Source: CAVXXB01 sp963765585 (GTDB taxonomy: Bacteria; Calditrichota; Calditrichia; JAJRVZ01). From it: DNA of 64,000 nt. The notes under the pieces are model-generated. The model was not told the origin of the DNA. It saw only the letters and a list, made by a program, of their open reading frames with translations, and did no database searches. The DNA lies in NCBI GenBank assembly GCA_963765585.1, contig CAVXXB010000012.1, positions 496,001 to 560,000 on the forward strand, read 5' to 3'. Both the position numbers and the translations under genes were made by a program. This document shows, piece after piece, positions 1 to 10,535 of the stretch. Every line of letters begins with the position of its first letter. Position 1 is the stretch's first letter.

Positions 1-3000
1 GAATATCGTAACAAACCGGAATGGATGGTTTTGGATGTGGTACCTGTTATTCCACCGGAATTACGTCCCCTGGTGCCGCTGGAAGGCGGACGCTTTGCAA
101 CCAGTGATTTAAATGATCTGTACCGCAGAGTTATTATCAGAAATAATCGTTTGAAAAAATTGCTTGAGATCAGAGCACCTGAAGTGATTTTAAGAAATGA
201 AAAACGAATGCTTCAGGAAGCTGTGGATTCATTGTTTGATAATTCCAAGAGATCAACTGCAATGCGTTCCGACGGAAACCGGCCTTTGAAATCACTCTCC
301 GATATGCTGAAGGGTAAACAGGGTCGTTTCAGTCAAAACCTGTTGGGAAAACGTGTTGACTATTCAGGACGTTCTGTAATTGTGGTTGGTCCGGAGCTCA
401 AATTACATGAATGCGGAATCCCGAAGGATATGGCCATAGAATTATTTAAGCCATTTATTATTCGGAAACTGGTTGAACGACGCTTTGTGAAGACAGTGAA
501 AAGTGCTAAAAAACTGGTTGAGAAACGTGGTGCAGAAGTTTGGGATATTCTTGAGGAGATTATTGAAGATCATCCGGTGTTATTAAACCGTGCACCGACC
601 TTGCACCGTTTGGGTATTCAGGCATTTCAGCCTGTTTTGATCGAAGGAAAAGCAATTCGCATTCATCCGTTGGTTTGTACGGCATTTAATGCTGACTTTG
701 ATGGTGACCAGATGGCTGTGCATATTCCGCTTTCATATGAAGCACAGGTTGAAACTAAAATATTGATGCTTTCAAGTCATAATATTTTATCTCCGGCAAG
801 TGGAAAGCCCGTAGTTGTGCCAAGTCAGGATATTGTCCTGGGGTGCTATTATCTTACAAAAGTTAAGCCGGGCGATCTGGGCGAAGGTATGCAATTTTCG
901 TCAAAGGAAGAGGTCGTTGTTGCTCATAACAGTGAAAAAGTTGGCTTGCATGCCAGAATAAAAGTACGACTCAATGGTGAATTGGTTGAAACAACAACCG
1001 GCCGTGTCATTTTTAATCATTCAGTACCCGATGGTTTGGGATATATCAATGAATTGCTTTCAAAAAGAAGTTTAACTGAAATTGTTGCCCGATGTTATCA
1101 GGTACATGGTAATCGTGAGGCAGCAAAGTTTCTTGATGATTTAAAAGAACTGGGATTTAAATATTCCATGGAATCGGGTGTTTCAATCAGCCTTTCCGAT
1201 GTGATTTCACCTCCTGAAAAAGATGTGCTGATTGCTCAGGCACAAGCAGAAGTTGAGAATATTCAAAAACAGTTATGCGTGGTATTATTACCGATGGTGA
1301 ACGTTATAATAAAATAATTGATATCTGGACACATGTTACAGGTGAAGTTGCGGAGATTATGTTTCATAAACTGAGCCTGGCGGAAAATGGATTTAATCCA
1401 CTGTTTATGATGTCTGATTCCGGTGCCCGGGGTAGTAAAGAGCAGATCAGGCAGCTGGCGGGTATGCGTGGATTGATGGCGAAACCGCAAAAAACACTTT
1501 CCGGACAAACTGGTGAAATTATTGAAAATCCCATTACTGCTAACTTCCTGAAGGCTTATCGGTTATTGAATATTTTATATCAACACATGGTGCCCGTAAG
1601 GGTCTGGCCGATACTGCGCTAAAAACTGCTGATGCCGGGTATCTGACACGTCGTCTGGTTGATGTAGCTCAGGATGTGATTATTTCTGAATATAATTGCG
1701 GCACTATTCTCGGTATTGAGGTGAGCGATCTTAAAGAAGGTGAAGAAATTATTGAGCCGATTGAGGATCGAATTGTCGGTCGTGTTGCTGCAGAAGATGT
1801 ATTGGATCCGGATACTGGTGACATACTGATAAAACCAAATGAAATGATTAATGAAGAAACTGCAGAGCGCATCGCCAATGCAGCTATCGATTCTGTGATG
1901 GTTAGAACCGAGTTAACATGTGAATCCAAACGGGGTGTTTGCTGTCAGTGTTACGGCCGTAATCTGGCTACCGGAAAGATCGTCGAGATTGGTGAGGCAG
2001 TGGGCGTTATGGCTGCCCAGAGTATTGGTGAGCCGGGAACACAGTTGACTCTGCGTACATTCCATATCGGTGGTACTGCTGCACGTATTGCTGCAGAATC
2101 ACATATCGCTGCAAAGTATGACGGGAAAATTAATTACCTTAATATTCGGAAAATTGTAGACAGACACAAGGAAGAAATTGTCCTGGGTCGTAGCGGTAAA
2201 ATTGAAATTCGTGATGATAACAATCGCGTAATCGCAACTTATAATGTGCCTTATGGTGCCGTGCTTCGTGTAACAAATGAGCAGGCCATTAAAAAGGGAG
2301 ATACATTATTTGACTGGGATCCTTACTCATCAGTAATTCTTGCTGATCGCGAAGGCGTGATTGAATTCGAAGATATTATTGAAAACATGACCTATCGTGA
2401 AGAATTGGACGAACAAACAGGTTTACGTCAGAGTGTGGTTATTGAATCAAAAAATAAAAATCTGAATCCGCATATTCATATTAAAACAAAAGATTCTGAT
2501 GAAGCAAGTAAATTTATTATTCCGGTAAAATCCTTTCTGCAGATTGCGAATGGACAGGAAGTACATGCTGGTGATGTCCTGGTTAAAATTCCACGCGAAA
2601 TAAGCAAAACCCGCGATATTACCGGTGGTCTGCCACGTGTGGCTGAACTATTTGAAGCGCGTCGTCCGAAAGAAATGGCCGTTGTTACGGAAATTGACGG
2701 TGTGATTAAGTTTGGTCCTATTAAACGTGGTGTGCGTGAATTATTTGTTGAAGGTGATACGGATAGAAAATCATACTCAGTACCATATGGAAAACATATA
2801 CTTGTCCATGAAAATGATTTTGTAGAAGCCGGAGACCGCCTGACGGATGGGTCGATTGCGCCGCAGGATATTCTGACTATTAAAGGTCCTAGTAAAGTAC
2901 AGGAATATCTGGTAAATGAAATTCAGGAAATTTATCGTTTACAGGGTGTAAAGATAAATGATAAGCATATCGGAATCATTGTGCGGCAGATGCTGCAGAA

Positions 3001-3511
3001 AGTGTTGGTTATTGATGGTGGCGATAGCCCGTTCCTGGAAGGAGATCAGGTAGATCGTGGTACTTTTCTTGGAGAGAATGAAAAAGTACTGGAGAAGATC
3101 GTTGTTGCCGATGCTGGTGATTCTCTCTTCCGTGAAGATGATTTGACCGATAAGAAAACGGTGGAACTGATAAACCGGGATCTAAAGAAAGACAAGAAAA
3201 AACCAATCAAATTCCGCAAAGCCAAACCTGCTGCCTTTACACCAATTCTGTTGGGTATCACTCAGGCTGCTTTGAATACAGAGAGTTTTATTTCAGCGGC
3301 ATCGTTCCAGGAGACAACAAAAGTACTGACCGATGCGGCCGTTGCGGGCAAGGAAGATCACCTGATCGGATTGAAGGAAAATGTGATCATGGGTCATCTG
3401 ATTCCTGCCGGAACCGGTCTGGCAAAATTTGCAAATTTGTTTGTTGAAAAAGAAGAAGAGGAAGTTCAGGAACAAGAGCCGGAAGTACTGGAAAAAGAAC
3501 CTGAAATATAA
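1..3511 (+). CDS. rpoC: RNA polymerase beta' subunit, 5'-truncated by window edge, two apparent frameshifts
   Basis: Largest catalytic subunit of RNA polymerase. The window opens in frame at about the position of E. coli residue 225, so the N-terminal zinc ribbon and clamp are missing. Visible landmarks are the active-site loop NADFDGD (around 688-708), a second zinc site with one Cys in EYNCGT and three in TCESKRGVCCQC, and the trigger-loop segment QSIGEPGTQLTLRTFHIGG. The reading frame breaks twice: near 1273, where IQKQ should run into MRGIITDGERYNK, and near 1549, where NFLEGLSVIEYF is expected. Each is repaired by adding one base. The protein ends in an acidic Glu-rich tail. rpsL follows after 69 nt. 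Both breaks lie in universally conserved sequence of an essential gene, so sequence error is the best explanation. Identity is certain. Confidence 0.97.
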
Positions 3512-3580
3512 CAAAAATAATCTTGATAAGAAAAAATTATATTAGTAAATTGTGAGTCTGTCACTTTTAAGGAGAAAGCT

Positions 3581-3955
3581 TTGCCGACAATTAATCAGCT
3601 CATAAGAACAGGCAGAAAAAGTAAGTTGAAAAAGACAAAAGCACCAGCATTGGGCTCTTGTCCTCAAAAGCGTGGCGTGTGTACCAGAGTGTACACTACG
3701 ACACCAAAAAAGCCGAATTCAGCATTAAGAAAAGTGGCCCGTGTCCGGTTGACCAATGCTATAGAGGTAACAGCATATATACCGGGTGAAGGTCATAATT
3801 TACAGGAACACTCGATCGTGCTGATCCGCGGAGGTCGTATTAAAGACTTGCCCGGTGTTCGTTATCATATTGTTCGCGGTACACTTGATACAAGTGGTGT
3901 TGGTGATCGCAAACAAGCACGTTCGAAGTATGGTACTAAGAAACCTAAAGCATAA
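3581..3955 (+). CDS. rpsL: Ribosomal protein S12
   Basis: Small-subunit protein at the decoding centre, 124 residues, full length. The signature TTPKKPNSALRKVARVRL and the loop LPGVRYHIVRGTLD are both present. The Lys residues whose mutation gives streptomycin resistance are wild type in the first motif. The start is TTG, fixed by the AAGGAG at 3569-3574 and by the conserved N-terminus MPTINQLIR. It opens the str section; rpsG follows after 14 nt. Confidence 0.97.
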   Translation: MPTINQLIRTGRKSKLKKTKAPALGSCPQKRGVCTRVYTTTPKKPNSALRKVARVRLTNAIEVTAYIPGEGHNLQEHSIVLIRGGRIKDLPGVRYHIVRGTLDTSGVGDRKQARSKYGTKKPKA

Positions 3956-3969
3956 TTTTCGGAGAAGAT

Positions 3970-4440
3970 ATGTCAAGAAGAAGAAAAGCCCAGGAAAGAA
4001 AAATTTTGCCCGATCCCAAATATAAAAGTGATCTTGTGGCAAAATTTATCAATGGCTTAATGCTTGAGGGTAAAAAAAGTATTGCAGAGCATATTTTTTA
4101 TGATGCAATGGATCTGATTGAAGAAAAAACAAAAAAGGATCCCTTGAGTCTGTTTCATAAAGCTATGGAAAATTCAGCGCCGGTTCTGGAGGTAAAATCC
4201 AGAAGAGTCGGCGGGGCAACCTATCAGGTGCCGGTAGAAGTGCGTGAAAAAAGAAGACGCACTCTGTCTATCAGATGGCTGGTTTCTTATGCACGCTCAC
4301 GTTCTGAGCGTACAATGGCTGAAAAACTTGCTAATGAATTTATGGCAGCGGCAAATGGTGAAGGTGCAACTATAAAGAAAAAGGAAGATACTCACAGAAT
4401 GGCTGAGGCCAATAAAGCTTTTGCACATTTCAGGTGGTAA
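3970..4440 (+). CDS. rpsG: Ribosomal protein S7
   Basis: Primary binder of the 16S 3' major domain and organiser of the small-subunit head. It has 156 residues, the family's normal length. The N-terminus MSRRRKAQ, the block RRVGGATYQVPVEVR and the C-terminal HRMAEANKAFAHFRW are conserved. ATG start behind CGGAGAAG. The gap to fusA is 12 nt, so translation is likely coupled along rpsL-rpsG-fusA. Confidence 0.97.
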   Translation: MSRRRKAQERKILPDPKYKSDLVAKFINGLMLEGKKSIAEHIFYDAMDLIEEKTKKDPLSLFHKAMENSAPVLEVKSRRVGGATYQVPVEVREKRRRTLSIRWLVSYARSRSERTMAEKLANEFMAAANGEGATIKKKEDTHRMAEANKAFAHFRW

Positions 4441-4452
4441 ATAAATATTAAA

Positions 4453-6531
4453 ATGGCAGCAAAAACAAGTTTAGATAAAATTAGAAATATCGGCATTATG
4501 GCTCACATAGATGCCGGTAAAACCACGACGACGGAACGTATTCTGTACTATACCGGCCGTCTGCATCGTATGGGCGAGGTCCACGACGGTGCAGCAACGA
4601 TGGACTGGATGGAGCAGGAGAAAGAGCGTGGTATAACCATTACCAGTGCTGCCACCTCCGCTATCTGGAGAAAACATTCTATAAATATTATCGATACACC
4701 AGGTCATGTTGACTTTACTGTTGAAGTCGAGCGGTCGCTTCGCGTTCTTGATGGCGCGGTTGCTCTCTTCTGCGCAGTTGGTGGTGTAGAGCCTCAATCG
4801 GAAACCGTGTGGCGTCAGGCTGATCGTTATAGTGTGCCAAGAATTGCTTTCGTGAATAAGATGGACCGGATTGGCGCTGATTTTTATAATGTGGTTGATA
4901 TGATTCGGAACCGCCTGGGTGCATACCCGGTGCCGCTTCAGATTCCGATGGGTGAAGGTGATCTGTTTACCGGTCTTATCGATCTGATTAAAATGAAGTC
5001 TGTTGTATATAATGAAAGTTCACTGGGTGCCTTATTTGAAGAAGGTGAAATTCCAAAAGACCTGGTTGAAAAAGCACATAAATACCGTAATGAAATTTTC
5101 GAAGCAGTCGCCGAGTATGATGAAGGATTGCTTGAAAAATATCTTGAAGGCGAGGAGATAACTGAAGCCGAAATGGTTGATGCTATTCGCAAAGCTACTA
5201 TTGATGTCAAAATAGTACCGGTGTTGTGTGGCTCTGCTTTTAAGAATAAAGGCGTGCAAAGATTGCTCGATGCTATTCTTGCGTATCTGCCTTCACCGGA
5301 AGATCTAAAACCGGTCGAGGGCATTCATCCAAAAACAGGTGAGATAATTACGCGGAAAAGCTCTGAAGATGAGCCGTTTGCAGCGCTGGCTTTTAAGGTA
5401 ATGACCGATCCATATGTTGGCCGGCTTACTTTTTTCCGCGTCTACTCGGGTGTGGCAAAAGCCGGTTCATATATTTATAATCCAATTTCACAAAAGAAAG
5501 AGCGTCTGGGACGGATTTTGCAGATGCATGCAAATAGCCGGGAAGATATGCAAGAGGTAAAGGCCGGTGATATTGCTGCTGCTGTAGGATTAAAGAGTAC
5601 GCGAACCGGGGATACACTCTGTGATGAAAATAAGCATATTGTTCTTGAGTCTATGCATTTTCCAGAGCCGGTAATTGCGGTAGCGATTGAACCGAAAACC
5701 AAAGCAGATCAGGATAAATTGATCGAGGCGATGGCGAAACTCAGTGAAGAGGATCCTACATTCCGGGTTCGTACGGATGAGGAAACTGGCCAGACTATTA
5801 TTAATGGTATGGGCGAGTTGCATCTTGAGATTATTGTTGACCGAATGCTGCGCGAATTTAAAGTTGGCGCCAATGTGGGTCGTCCGCAGGTGGCATATAA
5901 AGAAACGATCCGTGATACAGTTGAGGTTGAAGGAAAATTTGTTCGTCAATCGGGTGGTAAAGGACAATACGGACATGTTGTACTGATTATCTCGCCAAAC
6001 GAAAGTGGTAAAGGTTTTGAGTTTGAAAATGAAATCGTTGGCGGTGCCATACCAAGAGAATATATCTCATCTGTAAAAGCGGGTGTTGAGATGTCTATGA
6101 ATAATGGCGTGCTTGCCGGTTATCCGATTAAGGATCTGAAAGTGCGTTTGATTGATGGCTCTTATCACGATGTTGATTCCAGCGAGATGGCTTTTAAAGT
6201 AGCTGGTTCTATGGCTTTGCAGAATGGTTGTAAAAAAGCGAATCCCGTTTTGCTTGAGCCGGTCATGACTGTTGAAGTTGTTGTGCCGGAGGAATATTTG
6301 GGTGACGTTATTGGAGATTTAAATTCACGCCGGGGTAAAATTTCCGGAATTATCCCAAGGAAAGATGCGCAGGTAGTTGCAGCTTTGGTGCCGCTTGGTA
6401 AGATGTTCGGGTATGCAACTCAGTTGCGCTCAATCAGTCAGGGACGTGCAATTTATACAATGCAATTTTCACACTACGATCCATTGCCGGAAAGTGTTGC
6501 GAAGGAAGTAATAGAAAATGTCAAAAAATAG
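4453..6531 (+). CDS. fusA: Elongation factor G
   Basis: Translocation GTPase, 692 residues, complete. G-domain motifs in order: AHIDAGKTTTTER (P-loop), RGITITSAAT (switch I threonine), DTPGHVDF (switch II) and NKMDR (base specificity). Domain IV and V sequences such as GGKGQYGHV and MFGYATQLRS follow. Located in the canonical str order rpsL-rpsG-fusA-tuf. No frame problems and no sign of a second EF-G type. Confidence 0.97.
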   Translation: MAAKTSLDKIRNIGIMAHIDAGKTTTTERILYYTGRLHRMGEVHDGAATMDWMEQEKERGITITSAATSAIWRKHSINIIDTPGHVDFTVEVERSLRVLDGAVALFCAVGGVEPQSETVWRQADRYSVPRIAFVNKMDRIGADFYNVVDMIRNRLGAYPVPLQIPMGEGDLFTGLIDLIKMKSVVYNESSLGALFEEGEIPKDLVEKAHKYRNEIFEAVAEYDEGLLEKYLEGEEITEAEMVDAIRKATIDVKIVPVLCGSAFKNKGVQRLLDAILAYLPSPEDLKPVEGIHPKTGEIITRKSSEDEPFAALAFKVMTDPYVGRLTFFRVYSGVAKAGSYIYNPISQKKERLGRILQMHANSREDMQEVKAGDIAAAVGLKSTRTGDTLCDENKHIVLESMHFPEPVIAVAIEPKTKADQDKLIEAMAKLSEEDPTFRVRTDEETGQTIINGMGELHLEIIVDRMLREFKVGANVGRPQVAYKETIRDTVEVEGKFVRQSGGKGQYGHVVLIISPNESGKGFEFENEIVGGAIPREYISSVKAGVEMSMNNGVLAGYPIKDLKVRLIDGSYHDVDSSEMAFKVAGSMALQNGCKKANPVLLEPVMTVEVVVPEEYLGDVIGDLNSRRGKISGIIPRKDAQVVAALVPLGKMFGYATQLRSISQGRAIYTMQFSHYDPLPESVAKEVIENVKK

Positions 6532-6562
6532 ATTTTCTGATATAGTTTTGGAGGATAATTAG

Positions 6563-7753
6563 ATGGCCAAGGCAAAATTTGAGAGAACCAAACCTCACGT
6601 AAATGTTGGCACAATCGGTCACGTTGATCATGGTAAGACAACGCTTACCGCAGCGATAACCTTGTTGCTGAGTAAAAAGGGATTTTCTGAGTATCGTAGT
6701 TTTGATAGTATCGATAATGCTCCGGAAGAACGCGAGCGTGGTATCACGATCGCAACAGCGCACGTTGAATATGAGACGGAAAACCGTCACTATGCACACG
6801 TTGACTGTCCGGGTCATGCTGATTATGTCAAAAATATGATTACCGGTGCCGCGCAGATGGACGGTGCGATTCTGGTTGTCAGTGCAGCAGACGGTCCGAT
6901 GCCTCAGACCCGTGAGCATATTCTGCTTGCCCGTCAGGTAAATGTACCAAGTATTGTTGTATTTATGAACAAGACAGACCAGGTAGATGATCCTGAGTTA
7001 ATTGAACTTGTCGAGTTGGAACTACGTGAACTTCTTAGTTCATATGAGTTTCCCGGCGATGATATTCCTATTATCCAGGGCAGTGCATTAAATGCATTGA
7101 ATAGTCCTGATGATGAAGCCGCCACAAAATGTATTTATGAGTTAATGGATGCAGTGGATTCATATGTGCCGACTCCGGAACGCGATGTTGACAAGCCGTT
7201 TTTGATGCCGGTAGAAGATGTATTTAGTATAACCGGTCGTGGCACAGTAGGAACCGGTCGTATTGAGCGCGGCATTGTTAAAGTTGGTGAAGAGGTCGCC
7301 ATTGTCGGTATGGGTTCGACCCGCAAGACGGTTATTACCGGGGTTGAGATGTTCCGTAAATTGCTTGACAGCGGCCAGGCCGGTGATAATGTTGGATTGT
7401 TGATGCGTGGAGTTGAAAAGACAGAATTAGAGCGCGGTATGGTTTGTGCGAAACCGGGTTCAATTACACCTCATACCAAGTTTAAGGGTGAGGTCTATGT
7501 ATTGTCCCGTGAAGAAGGTGGTCGTCATACGCCGTTTTTTAACGGATATCGTCCGCAGTTTTATTTTCGTACAACGGATGTAACGGGTTCGATCCAGATG
7601 CCGGAAGGTGTCGAGATGGTGATGCCCGGTGATAATATCACGATGACGGTAGAGTTGCAGAAAGAGATCGCGATGGAGAAAGAACTGCGCTTTGCTATTC
7701 GTGAAGGTGGACGTACCGTTGGTGCGGGTGTTGTAACAGAAATTATAGAATAA
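6563..7753 (+). CDS. tuf: Elongation factor Tu
   Basis: GTPase that delivers aminoacyl-tRNA to the ribosome, 396 residues. Motifs: GHVDHGKTTL, RGITIATAHVEYE, DCPGHADYVKNMITGAAQ and NKTDQVDD. The last is a small departure from the common NKCDMVDD, keeping the essential Asn-Lys-x-Asp. A good ribosome-binding site (GGAGGATAAT) precedes the ATG. Domains II and III are complete through the C-terminal GGRTVGAGVVTEI. Only one tuf copy is visible in this window. Confidence 0.97.
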   Translation: MAKAKFERTKPHVNVGTIGHVDHGKTTLTAAITLLLSKKGFSEYRSFDSIDNAPEERERGITIATAHVEYETENRHYAHVDCPGHADYVKNMITGAAQMDGAILVVSAADGPMPQTREHILLARQVNVPSIVVFMNKTDQVDDPELIELVELELRELLSSYEFPGDDIPIIQGSALNALNSPDDEAATKCIYELMDAVDSYVPTPERDVDKPFLMPVEDVFSITGRGTVGTGRIERGIVKVGEEVAIVGMGSTRKTVITGVEMFRKLLDSGQAGDNVGLLMRGVEKTELERGMVCAKPGSITPHTKFKGEVYVLSREEGGRHTPFFNGYRPQFYFRTTDVTGSIQMPEGVEMVMPGDNITMTVELQKEIAMEKELRFAIREGGRTVGAGVVTEIIE

Positions 7754-7783
7754 ATATATCCAGGCATACAGGAGTACCAAAAG

Positions 7784-8092
7784 GTGGCAGGACAAAATAT
7801 TAGAATTCGCTTAAAAGCATATGATCATAATTTAATTGATAAGTCCACGGATAAGATAATTCGGACAGCAAGAGCGACTGGTGCAGTTATTTCCGGCCCG
7901 ATCCCGATGCCAACCAGGCGAACTGTATATACTGTCTTGCGTTCTCCGCATGTCAATAAGAAGTCTCGTGAACAGTTTGAGACACGGATACACAAAAGAT
8001 TGATAGATATATTAAATGCAACCAATAAAACTGTGGATGCATTAATGAAACTGGAATTGCCCTCGGGCGTAGATATTGAAATTAAAACTTGA
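7784..8092 (+). CDS. rpsJ: Ribosomal protein S10
   Basis: Small-subunit head protein, also known as the antitermination factor NusE. 102 residues, full length. The conserved block SGPIPMPTRRTVYTVLRSPH is visible. The start is GTG at 7784, supported by CAGGAG upstream and by the family N-terminus GQNIRIRLKAYDHNLID. It is the first gene of the S10 section and lies 30 nt after tuf, so there is no separate leader region of the E. coli type. Confidence 0.97.
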   Translation: MAGQNIRIRLKAYDHNLIDKSTDKIIRTARATGAVISGPIPMPTRRTVYTVLRSPHVNKKSREQFETRIHKRLIDILNATNKTVDALMKLELPSGVDIEIKT

Positions 8093-8109
8093 TTCCATTG
8101 GAGTTTGAA

Positions 8110-8733
8110 ATGGGTGGATTGTTAGGTAAAAAAATACGCATGACGCAGATCTTTGACGATACAGGACGGGTTCATTCAGTCACAGTAATCGCAGCCGGAC
8201 CTTGTTATGTGACTCAGGTAAAGAGTTCAGATGTTGATGGCTATGATGCGATACAGATTGGATACTCAGAGATTAAAGAGAAGCATCTGAAAAATGCGCA
8301 GGCCGGACTTTTTAAAAAAGTAGGTATAAAGCCTCAGAAGCATCTCAGGGAATTTGAGAATTTCTTCGATAAAGATGTTAAGCCTGGTGATGAATTGACG
8401 GTTGATATCTTTAAAGAAGGTGAGACTGTTCGCATCTCAGGGATTTCAAAAGGCCGCGGTTTTCAGGGAGCCATGAAACGTCATGGATTTAGTGGCGCCA
8501 ACAAGACACATGGACAGTCAGATAGATGGCGTGCACCGGGTTCGTTGGGACAAAGTTCCTGGCCGTCACGTGTATTTAAAGGTATTAAAATGGCTGGACG
8601 AATGGGTACGGATCGTGTTACTGTGCCGGGTACGGAAGTTATAAAAATTGATCAGGAAAAAAATCTGATTTTTGTTAAAGGGCCAGTTCCGGGAACAACA
8701 GACTCACTGGTTGAAATTTTAAAGTTACAATAA
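8110..8733 (+). CDS. rplC: Ribosomal protein L3
   Basis: Early-assembly large-subunit protein near the peptidyl transferase centre, 207 residues from the chosen start. A longer in-frame opening from a TTG at 8089 would overlap the rpsJ stop. The ATG at 8110 has GGAG six bases upstream and gives the family N-terminus MGGLLGKKIRMTQIF. The central loop with GFSGANKTHGQSDRWR and GSLGQSSWPSRVFKG, which reaches toward the active site, is intact. Confidence 0.96.
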   Translation: MGGLLGKKIRMTQIFDDTGRVHSVTVIAAGPCYVTQVKSSDVDGYDAIQIGYSEIKEKHLKNAQAGLFKKVGIKPQKHLREFENFFDKDVKPGDELTVDIFKEGETVRISGISKGRGFQGAMKRHGFSGANKTHGQSDRWRAPGSLGQSSWPSRVFKGIKMAGRMGTDRVTVPGTEVIKIDQEKNLIFVKGPVPGTTDSLVEILKLQ

Positions 8734-8754
8734 AAAGTACTAATAGGTTGACAG

Positions 8755-9381
8755 ATGAAGTTAAGTATATATAGTGAAGCCGGTAAAAAAACTACAAAAA
8801 ATGTAGATTTATCTGATAACGTTTTTATGGTAGATCCGCATGACCATGCGATCTGGCTGGATATACGTTCCATCAGAGCAAATCAGCGCCAGGGAACGCA
8901 TGCAACTAAAGGCCGTTCCGATGTTTCTGGTGGCGGAAAAAAACCGTTTCGGCAAAAAGGTACCGGTCGGGCGCGCCAGGGAACGATACGTGCACCGCAG
9001 TACAAAGGCGGTGGTGTGGTTTTCGGTCCGCAGCCAAGAACCTATACGGTTGGATTGAACAAAAAAGTTAAAACACTCGCCCGTAAATCTGCGCTTACAT
9101 ATAAAGCAAAGGCAGAGAATGTCGTGGTGGTTGAAGATTTCTCATTTGATGAGCCAAAAACCAGCCGGATAAAGAATTTTCTTGAGGCCCTGGATATGGG
9201 TGATAAAAAAGTTCTGATTGTAACCGGAAAGAATGAATCACAGATGTATCTGTCGACACGTAATCTGTATAATATTGAAGTGCGTGAAGCACTAAGTTTT
9301 TCTACCTATGATGTTTTAAATGCAGAAAAATTAGTGATCCAGGAAAGTGCTGCAAAGAAAATTAATGAGGTACTGGGCTAA
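8755..9381 (+). CDS. rplD: Ribosomal protein L4
   Basis: Large-subunit protein lining the exit tunnel, 208 residues. The basic tunnel loop FRQKGTGRARQGTIRAPQYK followed by GGGVVFGPQPR is clear. The stop codon overlaps the rplW start by one base (TAATG), so the two are translationally coupled. L4 represses the S10 operon in E. coli; the sequence here gives no evidence for or against such control. Confidence 0.96.
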   Translation: MKLSIYSEAGKKTTKNVDLSDNVFMVDPHDHAIWLDIRSIRANQRQGTHATKGRSDVSGGGKKPFRQKGTGRARQGTIRAPQYKGGGVVFGPQPRTYTVGLNKKVKTLARKSALTYKAKAENVVVVEDFSFDEPKTSRIKNFLEALDMGDKKVLIVTGKNESQMYLSTRNLYNIEVREALSFSTYDVLNAEKLVIQESAAKKINEVLG

Positions 9382-9680
9382 TGGCAGAACATATAATATT
9401 AGTAAAACCATTGTATACGGAAAAAATCGCACGTCTGCAGGATCAGCAAAATAAATATGCTTTTCAGGTTGATCGTAATGCAAATAAAATAGAAATCCGT
9501 AGAGCGGTAGAGAAAAATTTTGAAGTAAAAGTAACATCAGTCAGAACCATGCTGATGCCGGGTAAGATACGTCAGCAGATGACCCGTGCAGGTAGATTTC
9601 ATGGCAGGCGTCCTGAGTGGAAAAAAGCAATAATAACATTGGCCGCAGGCGAAAAACTTGATTTATTCGAGAACGCCTAG
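9381..9680 (+). CDS. rplW: Ribosomal protein L23
   Basis: Protein at the polypeptide exit site that serves as docking point for trigger factor and SRP, 99 residues. The N-terminus EHIILVKPLYTEKIARLQ and the block KYAFQVDRNANKIEIRRAVE match the family. The start overlaps the rplD stop by one nucleotide. Confidence 0.95.
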   Translation: MAEHIILVKPLYTEKIARLQDQQNKYAFQVDRNANKIEIRRAVEKNFEVKVTSVRTMLMPGKIRQQMTRAGRFHGRRPEWKKAIITLAAGEKLDLFENA

Positions 9681-9702
9681 TGTATAACAGTTTGAGGATG
9701 TA

Positions 9703-10527
9703 ATGGGAATTAAATCATTTAAAGCAATAACACCGGGGCAAAGATTCAAAACGGTTAGTGATTTCGAAATGGTGACGAAGTCACAGCCGGAAAAATCTCT
9801 GGTGAAGGGGCTGACAAAGAGCGGCGGCAGAAATAATCTCGGTCGCGTAACATCGTGGCATCGTGGTGGCGGTCATAAAAGAAAATATCGTGATATCGAT
9901 TTTAAAAGAAATAAACACGATGTTCCGGCACGGGTTGCAGCAATTGAATACGATCCTAACCGGACAGCCAGAATTGCTTTGTTGTATTATGCAGATGGTG
10001 AAAAGAGATATATTCTGGCACCTGACGGAATGAAAGTAAATGATGTTGTAAAGTCTGGTGAAAATGCAGAAATGAAACCCGGAAATGCAATGCCATTGGC
10101 AAAAATTCCGGTAGGTGTGATGGTTCATAATATTGAGTTGCGCGAGAAAAAAGGTGGGCAGTTAGCCAGAAGTGCCGGGACATCAGCACAGTTAATGGCC
10201 AAAGAGGGTGATTTTGCAATGCTTAAGCTGCCTTCTTCTGAAGTCCGCCGGGTACGGTTGAGTTGTTTTGCAACCATCGGTCAGGTATCTAATGTTGAGC
10301 ATTTTAATATTTCAATCGGCAAAGCCGGTCGCTCACGTTGGATGGGGAAAAGGCCCAATGTACGCGGAGTCGCAATGAACCCGGTCGATCATCCTATGGG
10401 TGGTGGTGAAGGTAAGTCTTCCGGCGGTCGTCATCCGGTATCTCCCTGGGGGCAATTGTCAAAAGGACTAAAGACACGCAAAAAGAACAAACCCTCTAAT
10501 GCTCTGATTGTAAAACGGCGTAAATAG
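9703..10527 (+). CDS. rplB: Ribosomal protein L2
   Basis: Large-subunit protein required for peptidyl transferase activity and subunit association, 274 residues, full length. The C-terminal hallmark NPVDHPMGGGEGKSSGGRHP contains the histidine shown to be functionally critical in E. coli. The N-terminal OB-fold region and the basic tail TRKKNKPSNALIVKRRK are intact. RBS GAGG before ATG; rpsS follows after 8 nt. Confidence 0.97.
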   Translation: MGIKSFKAITPGQRFKTVSDFEMVTKSQPEKSLVKGLTKSGGRNNLGRVTSWHRGGGHKRKYRDIDFKRNKHDVPARVAAIEYDPNRTARIALLYYADGEKRYILAPDGMKVNDVVKSGENAEMKPGNAMPLAKIPVGVMVHNIELREKKGGQLARSAGTSAQLMAKEGDFAMLKLPSSEVRRVRLSCFATIGQVSNVEHFNISIGKAGRSRWMGKRPNVRGVAMNPVDHPMGGGEGKSSGGRHPVSPWGQLSKGLKTRKKNKPSNALIVKRRK

Positions 10528-10535
10528 GAGTACAA

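Noticed and set aside
1260..1600. Programmed frameshifting or an intein in rpoC
   Set aside because: No slippery heptamer with downstream pseudoknot and no intein block motifs; two one-base losses fit sequence error better.
4471..4924. Long antisense reading frames inside fusA, and similar ones inside rplB, rplP and others
   Set aside because: They mirror strongly conserved genes on the other strand, have no ribosome-binding sites and no recognisable domains.
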